A stretch of DNA of 29,526 nucleotides from a virus. Positions 7,972 to 14,996 of the stretch are shown here, piece by piece (within the stretch, counting starts at the first letter, position 1; the number at the start of each line of letters is the position of its first letter). The stretch lies in IMG/VR virus record IMGVR_UViG_3300028800_000258, positions 1-29,526 of that record, one strand, 5' to 3'. The notes below the pieces were generated by a model that had not been told where the DNA came from, ran no database searches, and saw only the letters and a program-made list of their open reading frames with translations. A program made the translations under genes and the position numbers.

Positions 7972-8709
7972 TTAGAACATTAAATCGTTTTCTTTAAGGT
8001 ACTTTTCCTCTGCGGTCTGGGCGAGTCGTGAGGGTTGTGAACTTCCGCTTTGAGTCATTGAGCGCGAGGATAATTCCTTGGCGCGACTATTGTTGTTTGA
8101 ACTCTTTTTGCGTGCGAGATACAATTCTGCGGTTGCGTCGGGGTCGGCATATTCGATGATGTTTCCGTCGGAATCCTTAGGAGATACTTTCTCCAACAGG
8201 GTCAAGTATGCCCTGCGCTCCGTACTATCGGACATATCAATGCCATAATCGTCCTCTACTCCCTCCATAATTGCATCAAGGTTCTTTTCTTCCTCTTGAA
8301 TTGCTCTTCCTTCGCTTCCCCGCACTTCCTCAAACTGTTCTAAAGCTCTTTTAGTCCCTCGTTCCTCTGCGGCTTTTATGTTCCGCAAAAGAATATCGGT
8401 GGCTTTTTGGCTTTCAGGAGTGTTTGTTCCAAAGATAAGGGGGATTTCCTTGTAGGGATCGTCGCCCACTTCTTCTTGAAACTTCTGTACCTCGGAAAGG
8501 GTTTTAATCCTCTCCGCCATGGCGATTCCGGCTTCCCGTTCACGCTGGTACTTCTCCTCAAGTCTGCGGTATGCTCGGTTCTTTACCTTACTTTCCCTTT
8601 CCGCTTCGGATTCCTCTTGTTCAGGGGATTCCTCGGTTTCAGGTTTATCGAAAATGTTTTCGTTCTTTCCTTCTAATTCTTTCAAGAACTCTTCTTGTTC
8701 TGATGCCAT
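7972..8709 (-). CDS. Probable scaffolding protein
   Basis: 245 residues, strongly acidic at the N-terminus (EEFLKELEGK, then PETEESPEQEESEAERESK), helical and coiled-coil in the middle (YRRLEEKYQREREAGIAMAE, IKAAEERGTKRALEQFEEV), and Ser-rich at the C-terminus with a final AEEKYLKENDLMF helix. High charge, predicted helix and the place directly before the capsid gene are classic for phage scaffolds, which direct shell assembly and then leave. The ATG has AAGGA seven bases upstream. There is no protease motif in it or its neighbours. The assignment is by architecture and context, not by sequence family. Confidence 0.65.
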   Translation of the reverse strand: MASEQEEFLKELEGKNENIFDKPETEESPEQEESEAERESKVKNRAYRRLEEKYQREREAGIAMAERIKTLSEVQKFQEEVGDDPYKEIPLIFGTNTPESQKATDILLRNIKAAEERGTKRALEQFEEVRGSEGRAIQEEEKNLDAIMEGVEDDYGIDMSDSTERRAYLTLLEKVSPKDSDGNIIEYADPDATAELYLARKKSSNNNSRAKELSSRSMTQSGSSQPSRLAQTAEEKYLKENDLMF

Positions 8710-8801
8710 ATTTGTGTCCTTATTCAGGATGTTACTTTACCCTTGCGCAGGGAGTTTATATTCAAGCCTTTCCAATGGCGGAGACTTTACGAGCCAGTTC
8801 C

Positions 8802-8984
8802 TTATTCTTCTACCTTGTCCGAATCAACTTCCTTATCCTCTTCTTTGGTGTCGTTCTTATCGTCCTTGCCTCCTTCCTCTTCATGGTCTTTGGTGCGATG
8901 CTTCTTTGAACCACATTCCTTACATTCGATGACGTTTCCAAGTTTCTTCTTAAGTGCCTCTGATTTCGCTTCTTTCTTGCTCAT
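8802..8984 (-). CDS. Small acidic-tailed CxxC protein
   Basis: 60 residues: a Lys-rich N-terminus, one CxxC knuckle (ECKECGSKKH) with nearby His residues that could bind zinc, and a tail of Asp, Glu and Lys. It sits in the run of small genes between portal and scaffold. Directly after the stop, the +1 frame continues with KELARKVSAIGKA before stopping at 8762, which may be chance, an indel or a recoding event. Function unknown. Confidence 0.45.
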   Translation of the reverse strand: MSKKEAKSEALKKKLGNVIECKECGSKKHRTKDHEEEGGKDDKNDTKEEDKEVDSDKVEE

Positions 8985-9011
8985 ATTATTTGTGTTTTAT
9001 TTATCGACCGT

Positions 9012-9164
9012 TTATGGGTTCTGTCCGTAGGACATCCTTTCTTGTTCCGACTGTTTTTCCCTTAAAGGAAGAGCCTTGGTACACGTTGCGGACTGAATAC
9101 CACCCTCAATTTTTACTCCCTCCATCTTTACCTCTTCCTCTTTTTCTATTTGTTTTTTTGCCAT
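9012..9164 (-). CDS. Short lysine/glutamate-rich protein
   Basis: 50 residues starting MAKKQIEKEEEVKMEGVKIE and ending RMSYGQNP. The ATG at 9164 follows the preceding gene's stop by two bases, and the stop lies 27 bases before the next gene. Close packing and coding-like composition support a real gene. No motif is recognised. Confidence 0.45.
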   Translation of the reverse strand: MAKKQIEKEEEVKMEGVKIEGGIQSATCTKALPLREKQSEQERMSYGQNP

Positions 9165-9166
9165 GG

Positions 9167-9385
9167 TTATTTAGCGATAGGCCATTTTCCACTTTCTGGG
9201 CGTTTCATACCCTTTCTAAGTTCGGCGTTTTTCTTTTGACCTTCAGGCGTTTCCATGTCGGTGCGATAATGACGAGGGTCTTTCTTCCCAGCCATTCCCT
9301 TCTCTATCGCCTTTGATTTGGCGGGGGAGGACTTCTTTCGTAAATCGTGAACTCTATTCAATTCATCTACTATATTTTTATCCAT
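9167..9385 (-). CDS. Small basic protein with KKSSPAKSKAIEKG motif
   Basis: 72 residues, strongly basic (Lys/Arg), with KKSSPAKSKAIEKG at about residues 17-30. The same 14 residues, encoded by an identical 42-base stretch, occur in the gene at 10010-10249, and a looser version (TSKTKALEKKKS) occurs in the gene between them. The Ser-Pro-Ala-Lys style resembles nucleic-acid-binding tails, so packaging or DNA association is possible. The function is not known. Confidence 0.5.
   Translation of the reverse strand: MDKNIVDELNRVHDLRKKSSPAKSKAIEKGMAGKKDPRHYRTDMETPEGQKKNAELRKGMKRPESGKWPIAK
9297..9338. repeat. 42-base perfect direct repeat, copy 1
   Basis: Identical to 10134-10175 in the same orientation. 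It encodes KKSSPAKSKAIEKG in both host genes. Sequence on either side is not conserved, so this looks like a recently copied or gene-converted segment. Confidence 0.85.
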
Positions 9386-9386
9386 A

Positions 9387-9593
9387 TTATTTTGCTTGAT
9401 TGTGTATTTCGTGAGCGGTTTTCATTTTTGACTCCATAGACTCCCAATGAGAATCTGGTTTGTGCCACTTCATATCCGCAGACTTCTTCTTCTCCAATGC
9501 TTTTGTCTTAGAAGTATTGGCGGGTTCAAAATCACGCTTTAATTGCTTATGCTTCGCTTGAAACCTTTTGAATTCTGAAGGTGACATATCCAT
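9387..9593 (-). CDS. Small basic protein, diverged relative of the KKSSPAK family
   Basis: 68 residues, Lys-rich and helical (FKRFQAKHKQLKRDFEPANT). The TSKTKALEKKKS segment at about residues 26-37 aligns with the SPAKSKAIEKG segment of its neighbours. The TAA of the upstream gene is immediately followed by this ATG. It probably shares the unknown function of the two relatives. Confidence 0.45.
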   Translation of the reverse strand: MDMSPSEFKRFQAKHKQLKRDFEPANTSKTKALEKKKSADMKWHKPDSHWESMESKMKTAHEIHNQAK

Positions 9594-10007
9594 TTAATTC
9601 TGTTGATACTCAGCCGTTAATGTTGAAGTCGCCGTCGATTGCTGAATAGTAAGACCTTTCGTGAAGATGTTGTCAAACGTCAATTCGAACGGGTTCGATG
9701 CGGTTGCAGGAATGGTTATCTTTGCGATAATGTTACTCGTTGTCGCCGTTGAACTAGAAACCGCATCGAATACCGTGATGACGGAAGATGCCACGGGGGT
9801 TGTTACGAGAATCGTGTGCAAGATGCCAGGATATGTTGCGAGAGTGGTTGTCGCTTGGGTAGCGTCTGTGTAGTCGTTAAACGCCGGAACGCCGTAGATC
9901 TGACCGAGTTTCTGTGTCGCGTGGAAAGAGTTATACGCAAACAATCCCACTGCAAAGAGAACTGCAAGCCCTACGATACCGAGGAAGATTTTATTGAGAG
10001 TTGTCAT
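9594..10007 (-). CDS. Membrane-anchored beta-rich protein
   Basis: 137 residues. Residues 5-27 (NKIFLGIVGLAVLFAVGLFAYNS) form one N-terminal transmembrane helix or uncleaved signal anchor. The rest is a Thr/Ala/Ser-rich beta domain (GILHTILVTTPVASSVITVFD, then NPFELTFDNIF) that resembles small phage surface modules giving a value plus unit-like fold. A membrane-anchored protein inside the head gene run is unusual; it could act at the host envelope or be carried in the virion. No enzyme motif is present. Confidence 0.5.
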   Translation of the reverse strand: MTTLNKIFLGIVGLAVLFAVGLFAYNSFHATQKLGQIYGVPAFNDYTDATQATTTLATYPGILHTILVTTPVASSVITVFDAVSSSTATTSNIIAKITIPATASNPFELTFDNIFTKGLTIQQSTATSTLTAEYQQN

Positions 10008-10009
10008 GG

Positions 10010-10249
10010 TTAGTATTCACCTTTCTTTAGGCGGTTTTCTTTATAATTTTTTTCCGCTTCCCTTTTACCCATAGTGCGAAGCCCAGAACGTGGCATCGTT
10101 CCAAACGCTTTGTGGTCTTTCTCAAATGTTTTCCCCTTCTCTATCGCCTTTGATTTGGCGGGGGAGGACTTCTTTTTTTCAGTTCCAAACGGGCGGGTTC
10201 TTTCCCCACCTCCAGGATTCCACATTTCTTCTCCTTTTATCTTTGCCAT
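10010..10249 (-). CDS. Small basic protein with KKSSPAKSKAIEKG motif
   Basis: 79 residues, Lys/Arg/Gly-rich (WNPGGGERTRPFGTEKKKSS), carrying at about residues 26-39 the motif shared with the 9167-9385 gene. It is the first gene after the portal and has its own promoter with the ATG six bases after TATAAT. The following genes (membrane protein, small basic proteins, scaffold, capsid) may be co-transcribed from this point. Function unknown. Confidence 0.5.
   Translation of the reverse strand: MAKIKGEEMWNPGGGERTRPFGTEKKKSSPAKSKAIEKGKTFEKDHKAFGTMPRSGLRTMGKREAEKNYKENRLKKGEY
10134..10175. repeat. 42-base perfect direct repeat, copy 2
   Basis: Second copy of the segment at 9297-9338, in the same orientation and the same reading frame of its host gene. 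Confidence 0.85.
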
Positions 10250-10255
10250 ATCAGT

Positions 10256-10283
10256 ATTATATTATTTTAATTAATTTTGTCTA
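10256..10283 (-). promoter_or_regulatory. Promoter for the scaffold/capsid gene run (leaderless layout)
   Basis: TAGACA (10278-10283), 16-base AT-rich spacer, TATAAT (10256-10261), then 6 bases to the ATG at 10249. The -35 is the end of a 20-base repeat whose other copy lies just before the portal gene. Confidence 0.6.
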
Positions 10284-10297
10284 AAAATCGTGTATAT
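10278..10297. repeat. 20-base direct repeat flanking the portal gene, copy 1
   Basis: ATATACACGATTTTTAGACA on the minus strand, touching the portal stop codon. It is identical to 12304-12323, so the portal gene lies exactly between two copies. Confidence 0.8.
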
Positions 10298-12282
10298 TAC
10301 TTCGGCAAAGCGTTCGCTTGGGAAGCCATCTTTGCTGAAGCCGACTCTTTCTCTAGTTGAAGTTTCTGCTGATGACTCTCTTGTTCGTGGCTTAGCTTCT
10401 GTTCATGACTCGCTTGGGTCTGTTGAAGTTGCGCCTGACCTTGAGCTTGCTTCTGTTGAATCTGTTGCTGACCGACCTGTTGTTCCTGCTGGGCTTGCGC
10501 CTGAGCCGCCTGCTGCTGTTGCTGGGCTTGTTGTTGCATAATCTGTGCTACTTTCGCATATAGCTCTGGAAAGTTTAATTCTAAATAGATTTGAGGCGCA
10601 GTCGCATACAAAACTCCATCTCCCGCGGCATCGTCGGGGTTATCAAAGTTCATCTCCTCCAGTAATGTCTTAGGTCCGATAGCTTTTGCTTCGAATAACT
10701 GCATGGCTTCGTTGTTCTTTGAAATCTGGTCTTTCGGTTGCATCGAGTTCGCCGTGATGCCAAGGATAAGCTGTTGGGTAAAGTCCTGATTTGATAACTC
10801 AACATACTGCGTCGCAGACCCTTTGCCTAAAACAGCCCCAAAGTGCTTTTCATCATAAAAGACGTGGTACAACTGTAGAAGCCAATCCCCGCATGACTTA
10901 GCAACTGATTGCTCAATGATGTCCACAATACCTCCGCCGATTCTTGACGTATCTCTGCCCTGATTCAAAACCATCCCTCGCGCGGTCTCGTCTGGTTTCG
11001 CTGGTTGGCTTGAGATGCCTTGCGTCCCCCACGAAGAGCGGAGATCGTTCTTGTGCAACTCTAAGTCATCGAAGAATCCATTAGGGATATTCGGAGCCTG
11101 GATACGCACGATAGCCTCTCCTATCGGCCTCCCCGTAGGCACTAAGACCTTTCCGACGCCCCTAGTGAGAGCATTAGATGCTTGTTTGGCGGTCTCCTGA
11201 TTGAAGTTATCCTCCGAGAAAGCAATTCCGTTGTTGCCTTGGCTTATATTGTCGTCTAATTGTAATGTCCTTCGGGAGATAAGACTCTGGTTCGGGATGT
11301 TCTGCTCAATTAGCCCAGTGATGTCGTGGGGATGCTCTTGAAGGCTAAAGACCGATAAAAATATATATGGCTTCTTTGGAATAGCAAAGTGATTCCTTGG
11401 CTTATCCATGACGGGATTCCCATCCTCATCCTCGAAATCTCCCTCCGCTTTCTTGGGGTATCTGAAGTATTCGTTCTTGTGTTTGTCTAGAACTTTATCC
11501 TTGAACGTCGTAAAGCAGTAATCATCATTCCACCATTCCGTATAACAGACCTCTGTTCCTAGCTTATCGTTGACCTGAAGCCTGATGTACCCTGCGTGTT
11601 TCGGGAACAAAGCCATAAGTTTCGAAGCCGAGACGTAAATCCTTTCTCCCAAATAGGAAGAGAAATCTCCGTACACATCCACATATCCCTGAGGGTCAAA
11701 GATGAAATCCTGTATTTTTCGGTTGTCTATCGTAACATCGCTTATCTTGTCGTTCCAACCAGCCTTCAAGACCCCTAAGTGATGGATTGACCACTGCCTG
11801 ACCATAACCGCTATCTTTCTGCGGATCAAAAGCTGTTGGAAGTGGAACTGAACCATCGTCTGGGCGTTCGCGGACAACTTGTTCCCCGCTTCTGAATTAT
11901 CCGCAAACACATACGGAGCGGGGTCTTGCGCTGTCGCAGCCGGTAAGAACGTTTCCTCGGACTCGAACTGTAAATTAGCCGCCGAGGGCATATCGTCATC
12001 GGGGAAAGAGCCGTCTTTCGTGAGACCCAAATAAGACCGAAGATTTCTCTTCGGGATTTCCTTTATCTTAAACTCGTAGGTAGCGTAGTCTTTTTCCCAA
12101 TCATCACGAAGCTTTAATAACTCCTCATCCACCATCGGGAGGTCGAGTACATCTATCTCCGCTCCTGTTACTCCTTCGGGGTTTTGTTCTCCGTTGGGAA
12201 CTTTGTTTACGTTAGATTCTATAAGGTCAGTAACACCAATGATGTTCTGCTCAAAAGAGGTTGGTTCGCTCATTGCTTTCAT
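10297..12282 (-). CDS. Portal protein
   Basis: 661 residues, within the range of large phage portals. The middle contains IQDFIFDPQGYVDVYGDFSS, FSLQEHPHDITGLIEQNIPN and a helical KPDETARGMVLNQGRDTSR region typical of portal stem and crown parts. The C-terminal 85 residues are almost pure Gln/Ala/Lys (QQQAQQQQQAAQAQAQQEQQ). The portal forms the dodecameric ring at one capsid vertex and binds terminase during packaging. It follows terS and terL and precedes the scaffold and capsid genes, the standard order. GGAG lies 7 bases before the ATG. A second ATG (MSEPTSF) four codons in is an alternative start. Identification rests on order, length and these segments. Confidence 0.75.
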   Translation of the reverse strand: MKAMSEPTSFEQNIIGVTDLIESNVNKVPNGEQNPEGVTGAEIDVLDLPMVDEELLKLRDDWEKDYATYEFKIKEIPKRNLRSYLGLTKDGSFPDDDMPSAANLQFESEETFLPAATAQDPAPYVFADNSEAGNKLSANAQTMVQFHFQQLLIRRKIAVMVRQWSIHHLGVLKAGWNDKISDVTIDNRKIQDFIFDPQGYVDVYGDFSSYLGERIYVSASKLMALFPKHAGYIRLQVNDKLGTEVCYTEWWNDDYCFTTFKDKVLDKHKNEYFRYPKKAEGDFEDEDGNPVMDKPRNHFAIPKKPYIFLSVFSLQEHPHDITGLIEQNIPNQSLISRRTLQLDDNISQGNNGIAFSEDNFNQETAKQASNALTRGVGKVLVPTGRPIGEAIVRIQAPNIPNGFFDDLELHKNDLRSSWGTQGISSQPAKPDETARGMVLNQGRDTSRIGGGIVDIIEQSVAKSCGDWLLQLYHVFYDEKHFGAVLGKGSATQYVELSNQDFTQQLILGITANSMQPKDQISKNNEAMQLFEAKAIGPKTLLEEMNFDNPDDAAGDGVLYATAPQIYLELNFPELYAKVAQIMQQQAQQQQQAAQAQAQQEQQVGQQQIQQKQAQGQAQLQQTQASHEQKLSHEQESHQQKLQLEKESASAKMASQANALPK

Positions 12283-12303
12283 TGAACCACTCCAACTGTC
12301 AAA

Positions 12304-12323
12304 TGTCTAAAAATCGTGTATAT
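12304..12323. repeat. 20-base direct repeat flanking the portal gene, copy 2
   Basis: Identical to 10278-10297, same orientation, 22 bases before the portal start. This copy has no -10 element at a useful distance. Confidence 0.8.
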
Positions 12324-12324
12324 C

Positions 12325-12377
12325 GCGGGCGGATTAGGAATCGGACCTAACTGGGCAAGTTTTGGAGACTCGCCCGC
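12325..12377 (-). other. Inverted repeat before the portal gene
   Basis: GCGGGCG (12325-12331) and CGCCCGC (12371-12377) are perfect complements enclosing 39 bases, which include a smaller TTAGG/CCTAA stem. The element could fold in RNA between the small gene and the portal, or simply be part of a readthrough coding extension. Confidence 0.35.
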
Positions 12378-12392
12378 TCCCAGAACCCCACC

Positions 12393-12587
12393 CTATCCCT
12401 CTTCCATCCAGTACCCCTCGAACCGAACCCTGATAACAACATCGGGTCGTTCCTTAACGGGATGATACCCTTCTATTTTTGGACGGAACACTCTGAGGTA
12501 TCTATGGGTCTTGGGGTCGTAAACATACATTCTTCGATACTGACGCTGCTTCAATCGATTATAGAGTCTCCAGACCTCTTGGTTCAT
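12393..12587 (-). CDS. Small basic protein between TerL and portal
   Basis: 64 residues, Arg/Tyr/Val-rich (RLKQRQYRRMYVYDPKTHRY), starting with an ATGA overlap with the terL stop. The stop is TAG. Beyond it the same frame stays open for 36 more codons (GVLGAGESPKLAQLG, then PAIYTIFRHLTVGVVQ) and ends with an ATGA overlap with the portal start, the local junction style. Readthrough or a recent nonsense change is therefore possible. Function unknown. Confidence 0.5.
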   Translation of the reverse strand: MNQEVWRLYNRLKQRQYRRMYVYDPKTHRYLRVFRPKIEGYHPVKERPDVVIRVRFEGYWMEEG

Positions 12588-14236
12588 AGTTGCGCTTCGT
12601 TGCCAGTTAAGATAACTCCGCTAGGGAGTTGTGGTTCGACTATTCTTCCCTTGTTTAACGGTGTCCCCCAGACGCTCGTTGTTTGGACTATCTTCGCCAA
12701 ATCCCCGCCGTACTTTTGGAGACCCACGATTCCGTAGACCAACGCATGAAGGTAGTCATCGTGTCCATTCCTTTTCCAGACGTACTCCGAACCATACAGA
12801 CTCCTGTCGTCTCTTTCGGGGGTCGATTTACTCGTTATCTCCTCACGGTAGATGTTATCGAACTGCGAAGCAAAGTCAGCCCATTCTTCCTTTGTGCCGT
12901 TTAATCTGATTCTGCCCGTGTCCCTTAATTGTTCAACAACAAGCGTAATCATCCTGTTCCGATCCACATAGACCTCTCCATACTTATCTCCCTCACCCCA
13001 TTGGACTATTTCCGTAGTCTTTCTATCCTTGCGGTAAAAGCATAAGAACACTCTTCCGGGAAACTCTGCTTGAAGCTTTCTGACGCCAATCAAATCCCCC
13101 CCTTGGTCAAACACCGCCTTACTGCGCTCAAAACGCTTCAGGTGCTTTCTAATCACGTCATAGGGGTCTTTACTGGCGGTTATTTCTTCCGCTCGGTCAT
13201 AAAAGAAAACACCGTCTTTATTCATCAGGACGTAGTTTATCCCGTGAGACGTATCAGCACCGATTATTGTTATGCCTTTCTGTTCGTTTACGAGGTCAAC
13301 GCAGTTTCTTAAGACTACCGAAGATTCGATTCTATTCTCTGACTCGATATACGGTAAACCTAAGACGTAGTTGTAGAAGTATTGCTTGTCTTTTTGCGGG
13401 TCGTTGAACGCTTTGATGATGTCTTTCGCGCTCTTGTTGTAGAGCATGAGCTGGGAGATATGGTAGCCAGAAAACTCGCCTTCTCCTGTAGGTTTCCATA
13501 CGCCATTAACTCTATCGCCGTCAGACACAATTTCCTTGCATCCTCTACAGACATAGGCTTCTCGTCCAATATCAATTGAATCTGGCCAAGTAAGGATTTG
13601 TTGCTCATTGCATTTACTGCAAGTTATAAACCATTCTTTTTTATCCGATTGTTGCCAGTACACGTCGACACCGTGTCCAGCGAGGCTAGGATGAGAGAAA
13701 TACCATCTCCAGCCCCCGTCCTCTTGTGCTTGTAGTCTGTTTTCATATTGTACAATTACGTTCATATCCGAGGCATCCACCTCATCGTGTACGTTCAGCC
13801 CCGACGGAACCATCATCGCTTGCTTTGCGGAGAACGTACCACGGTAGAAAATCATTGCATCTCCTACCTGTTTCTGTTCTACGGTATCATGGTCTTTGCA
13901 CCACTCCATTAAAATAGGATTCTGAGCGATGATACGGTTAAACGACCCTCCAACCATATCCTGAACATCTGACTGCGTGGGTAATGTGTAAATAATCTGC
14001 CGCCGCAACTTCTTTGCCACATAGAAACATTTAAGCGTATTCATTACCGTAGCTCCTACCTGTGGCGGTTTTAAAAGAACTTGCAACGGACTTAAATCAT
14101 TGTATATCTGAAAAAGAAACTTCCGCTTTGTAAACTCAATAGGAAAACCAACCTCATTCTTAATCTTGTGCTTTATCGCCCACAACGCCGGACTCCCTTC
14201 CATCGCTTGGGATACCTGTGCTTCCGTATATAACAT
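12584..14236 (-). CDS. terL: Terminase large subunit (GpA-like)
   Basis: 550 residues. The ATPase part has a deviant Walker A, KPPQVGAT (residues 56-63), in which the lysine is upstream as in lambda GpA, and a Walker B HDE (150-152) after VPSGLNV. A four-cysteine zinc knuckle (C206, C209, C230, C233) lies between the ATPase and nuclease domains, as in GpA-type proteins. Nuclease acidic residues are visible at D328 (IIGADTS), D376 (VFDQGGD) and the late GHDDYLHAL segment. TerL pumps DNA into the prohead and cuts it. The ATG at 14236 lies 77 bases inside terS; an internal ATG at 14203 is an alternative start. The stop overlaps the next gene by ATGA. Confidence 0.9.
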   Translation of the reverse strand: MLYTEAQVSQAMEGSPALWAIKHKIKNEVGFPIEFTKRKFLFQIYNDLSPLQVLLKPPQVGATVMNTLKCFYVAKKLRRQIIYTLPTQSDVQDMVGGSFNRIIAQNPILMEWCKDHDTVEQKQVGDAMIFYRGTFSAKQAMMVPSGLNVHDEVDASDMNVIVQYENRLQAQEDGGWRWYFSHPSLAGHGVDVYWQQSDKKEWFITCSKCNEQQILTWPDSIDIGREAYVCRGCKEIVSDGDRVNGVWKPTGEGEFSGYHISQLMLYNKSAKDIIKAFNDPQKDKQYFYNYVLGLPYIESENRIESSVVLRNCVDLVNEQKGITIIGADTSHGINYVLMNKDGVFFYDRAEEITASKDPYDVIRKHLKRFERSKAVFDQGGDLIGVRKLQAEFPGRVFLCFYRKDRKTTEIVQWGEGDKYGEVYVDRNRMITLVVEQLRDTGRIRLNGTKEEWADFASQFDNIYREEITSKSTPERDDRSLYGSEYVWKRNGHDDYLHALVYGIVGLQKYGGDLAKIVQTTSVWGTPLNKGRIVEPQLPSGVILTGNEAQL

Positions 14237-14606
14237 TCAATCGTTCGGTAAGTGCTTTAACCTCAGGTGGCGCATCGACCTCTACGTTCACGTTCACATT
14301 CTTTGTTGGGGCATAAGTACCATGAGCCTTGAACACTTGATCGGCCGCCATTAGCCTTGAACTCGCTACTACCGATTTATCATAAAGAATCTCCGATACA
14401 ACCTGCTTCGCTCCTTCTTCACTAAATCCTAGATTAGTAAGTTCTTCTTTTGTGCCTTTTGCCTCTAAAATTATCTTTGCGTTCGACTCTGCGGTACTTT
14501 CCCTATATCCAACAGAAACCAATAACTCCTTTTTCTCTTTTGGGCGCGGCGAATTAACATCTTCTACTATCGCTTTTGCTAGTTTTTTCTGTAATCGTGT
14601 CGCCAT
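14160..14606 (-). CDS. terS: Terminase small subunit
   Basis: 148 residues. After a basic N-terminus (TRLQKKLAKAI) comes a helical region (KKELLVSVGYRESTAESNAK) of the helix-turn-helix type found in phage small terminases, then a second helical hairpin (SVVASSRLMAADQVFKAHG) that suits oligomerisation. The C-terminus is Val/Asn/Pro-rich. It would recognise the packaging site and deliver it to TerL, whose gene overlaps its 3' end. A near-consensus promoter ends six bases before its ATG, so it probably starts the late transcript. Confidence 0.75.
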   Translation of the reverse strand: MATRLQKKLAKAIVEDVNSPRPKEKKELLVSVGYRESTAESNAKIILEAKGTKEELTNLGFSEEGAKQVVSEILYDKSVVASSRLMAADQVFKAHGTYAPTKNVNVNVEVDAPPEVKALTERLNVIYGSTGIPSDGRESGVVGDKAQD

Positions 14607-14612
14607 GAGAAC

Positions 14613-14641
14613 ATTATACCTTACTCTCCACTTGCCGTCAA
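14613..14641 (-). promoter_or_regulatory. Promoter of terS and the virion module (leaderless layout)
   Basis: TTGACG (14636-14641), 17-base spacer, TATAAT (14613-14618), then GTTCTC and the ATG at 14606. It is the best match to a sigma70 consensus in the head region; the -35 lies inside the 3' end of the previous gene. Confidence 0.75.
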
Positions 14642-14845
14642 AAGTCCTAACAAAACTGTCTGAGGATCGTTCGTTCGTATCTCGATTAACTTACCATTTC
14701 GTTGTGTCCAGCCCTTATAATTGCCGTCTGGCTGTTTAATAATGCTTATAGCGTTTGGGTTCTTTGTAGGGTCGTATTCCTTATCCTCTTTTTTTATCCC
14801 CGCCTCGATTTTCTTTATCTCGTTCAATGCGTTATGTTCTTCCAT
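14621..14845 (-). CDS. Small protein of unknown function upstream of terS
   Basis: 74 residues: a charged helical N-terminus (NEIKKIEAGIKKEDKEYD), then a compact beta part (ISIIKQPDGNYKGWTQRNGK), ending VLLGLLTASGE. Its ATG overlaps the end of the previous gene by 14 bases, and its last codons contain the terS -35 box. No family is recognised. Confidence 0.5.
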   Translation of the reverse strand: MEEHNALNEIKKIEAGIKKEDKEYDPTKNPNAISIIKQPDGNYKGWTQRNGKLIEIRTNDPQTVLLGLLTASGE

Positions 14846-14996
14846 TGGTATTCAGTTTTCTTTCGACCTTTTGGGCGCATTTTCGACATATCTCCATCTT
14901 TGAGGTCGCCATCCTCCCTATGGGGGTCATAATACTTTGTCTCTTTACCTGAAACCAGAGTCTCATTTTCTTACACGTTCCGCATCGTTTAATCAT
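14832..14996 (-). CDS. Small CxxC zinc-knuckle protein
   Basis: 54 residues with two CxxC pairs, RCGTCKK near residues 4-10 and ICRKCAQK near 37-44, about 30 residues apart, as in small treble-clef or ribbon proteins. The ATG overlaps the previous stop (ATGA) and the end overlaps the next start, which strongly supports translation. Nucleic-acid or protein binding is possible; the specific function is unknown. Confidence 0.55.
   Translation of the reverse strand: MIKRCGTCKKMRLWFQVKRQSIMTPIGRMATSKMEICRKCAQKVERKLNTNGRT

Noticed and set aside
12393-12587. Genome-wide TAG recoding
   Set aside because: TAG is the natural end of other genes, including the capsid gene (6218) and the virion protein ending at 4939, so the single readthrough candidate is a local matter.
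13360-13608. Minus-strand 82-codon frame inside terL
   Set aside because: It is an alternative frame of the terminase gene with a low-complexity Ser/Thr/Lys tail.
12584-14236. Inactive terminase because the P-loop lacks GK[ST]
   Set aside because: In GpA-type terminases the Walker A lysine lies upstream (K56 here), and Walker B and nuclease acids are intact.
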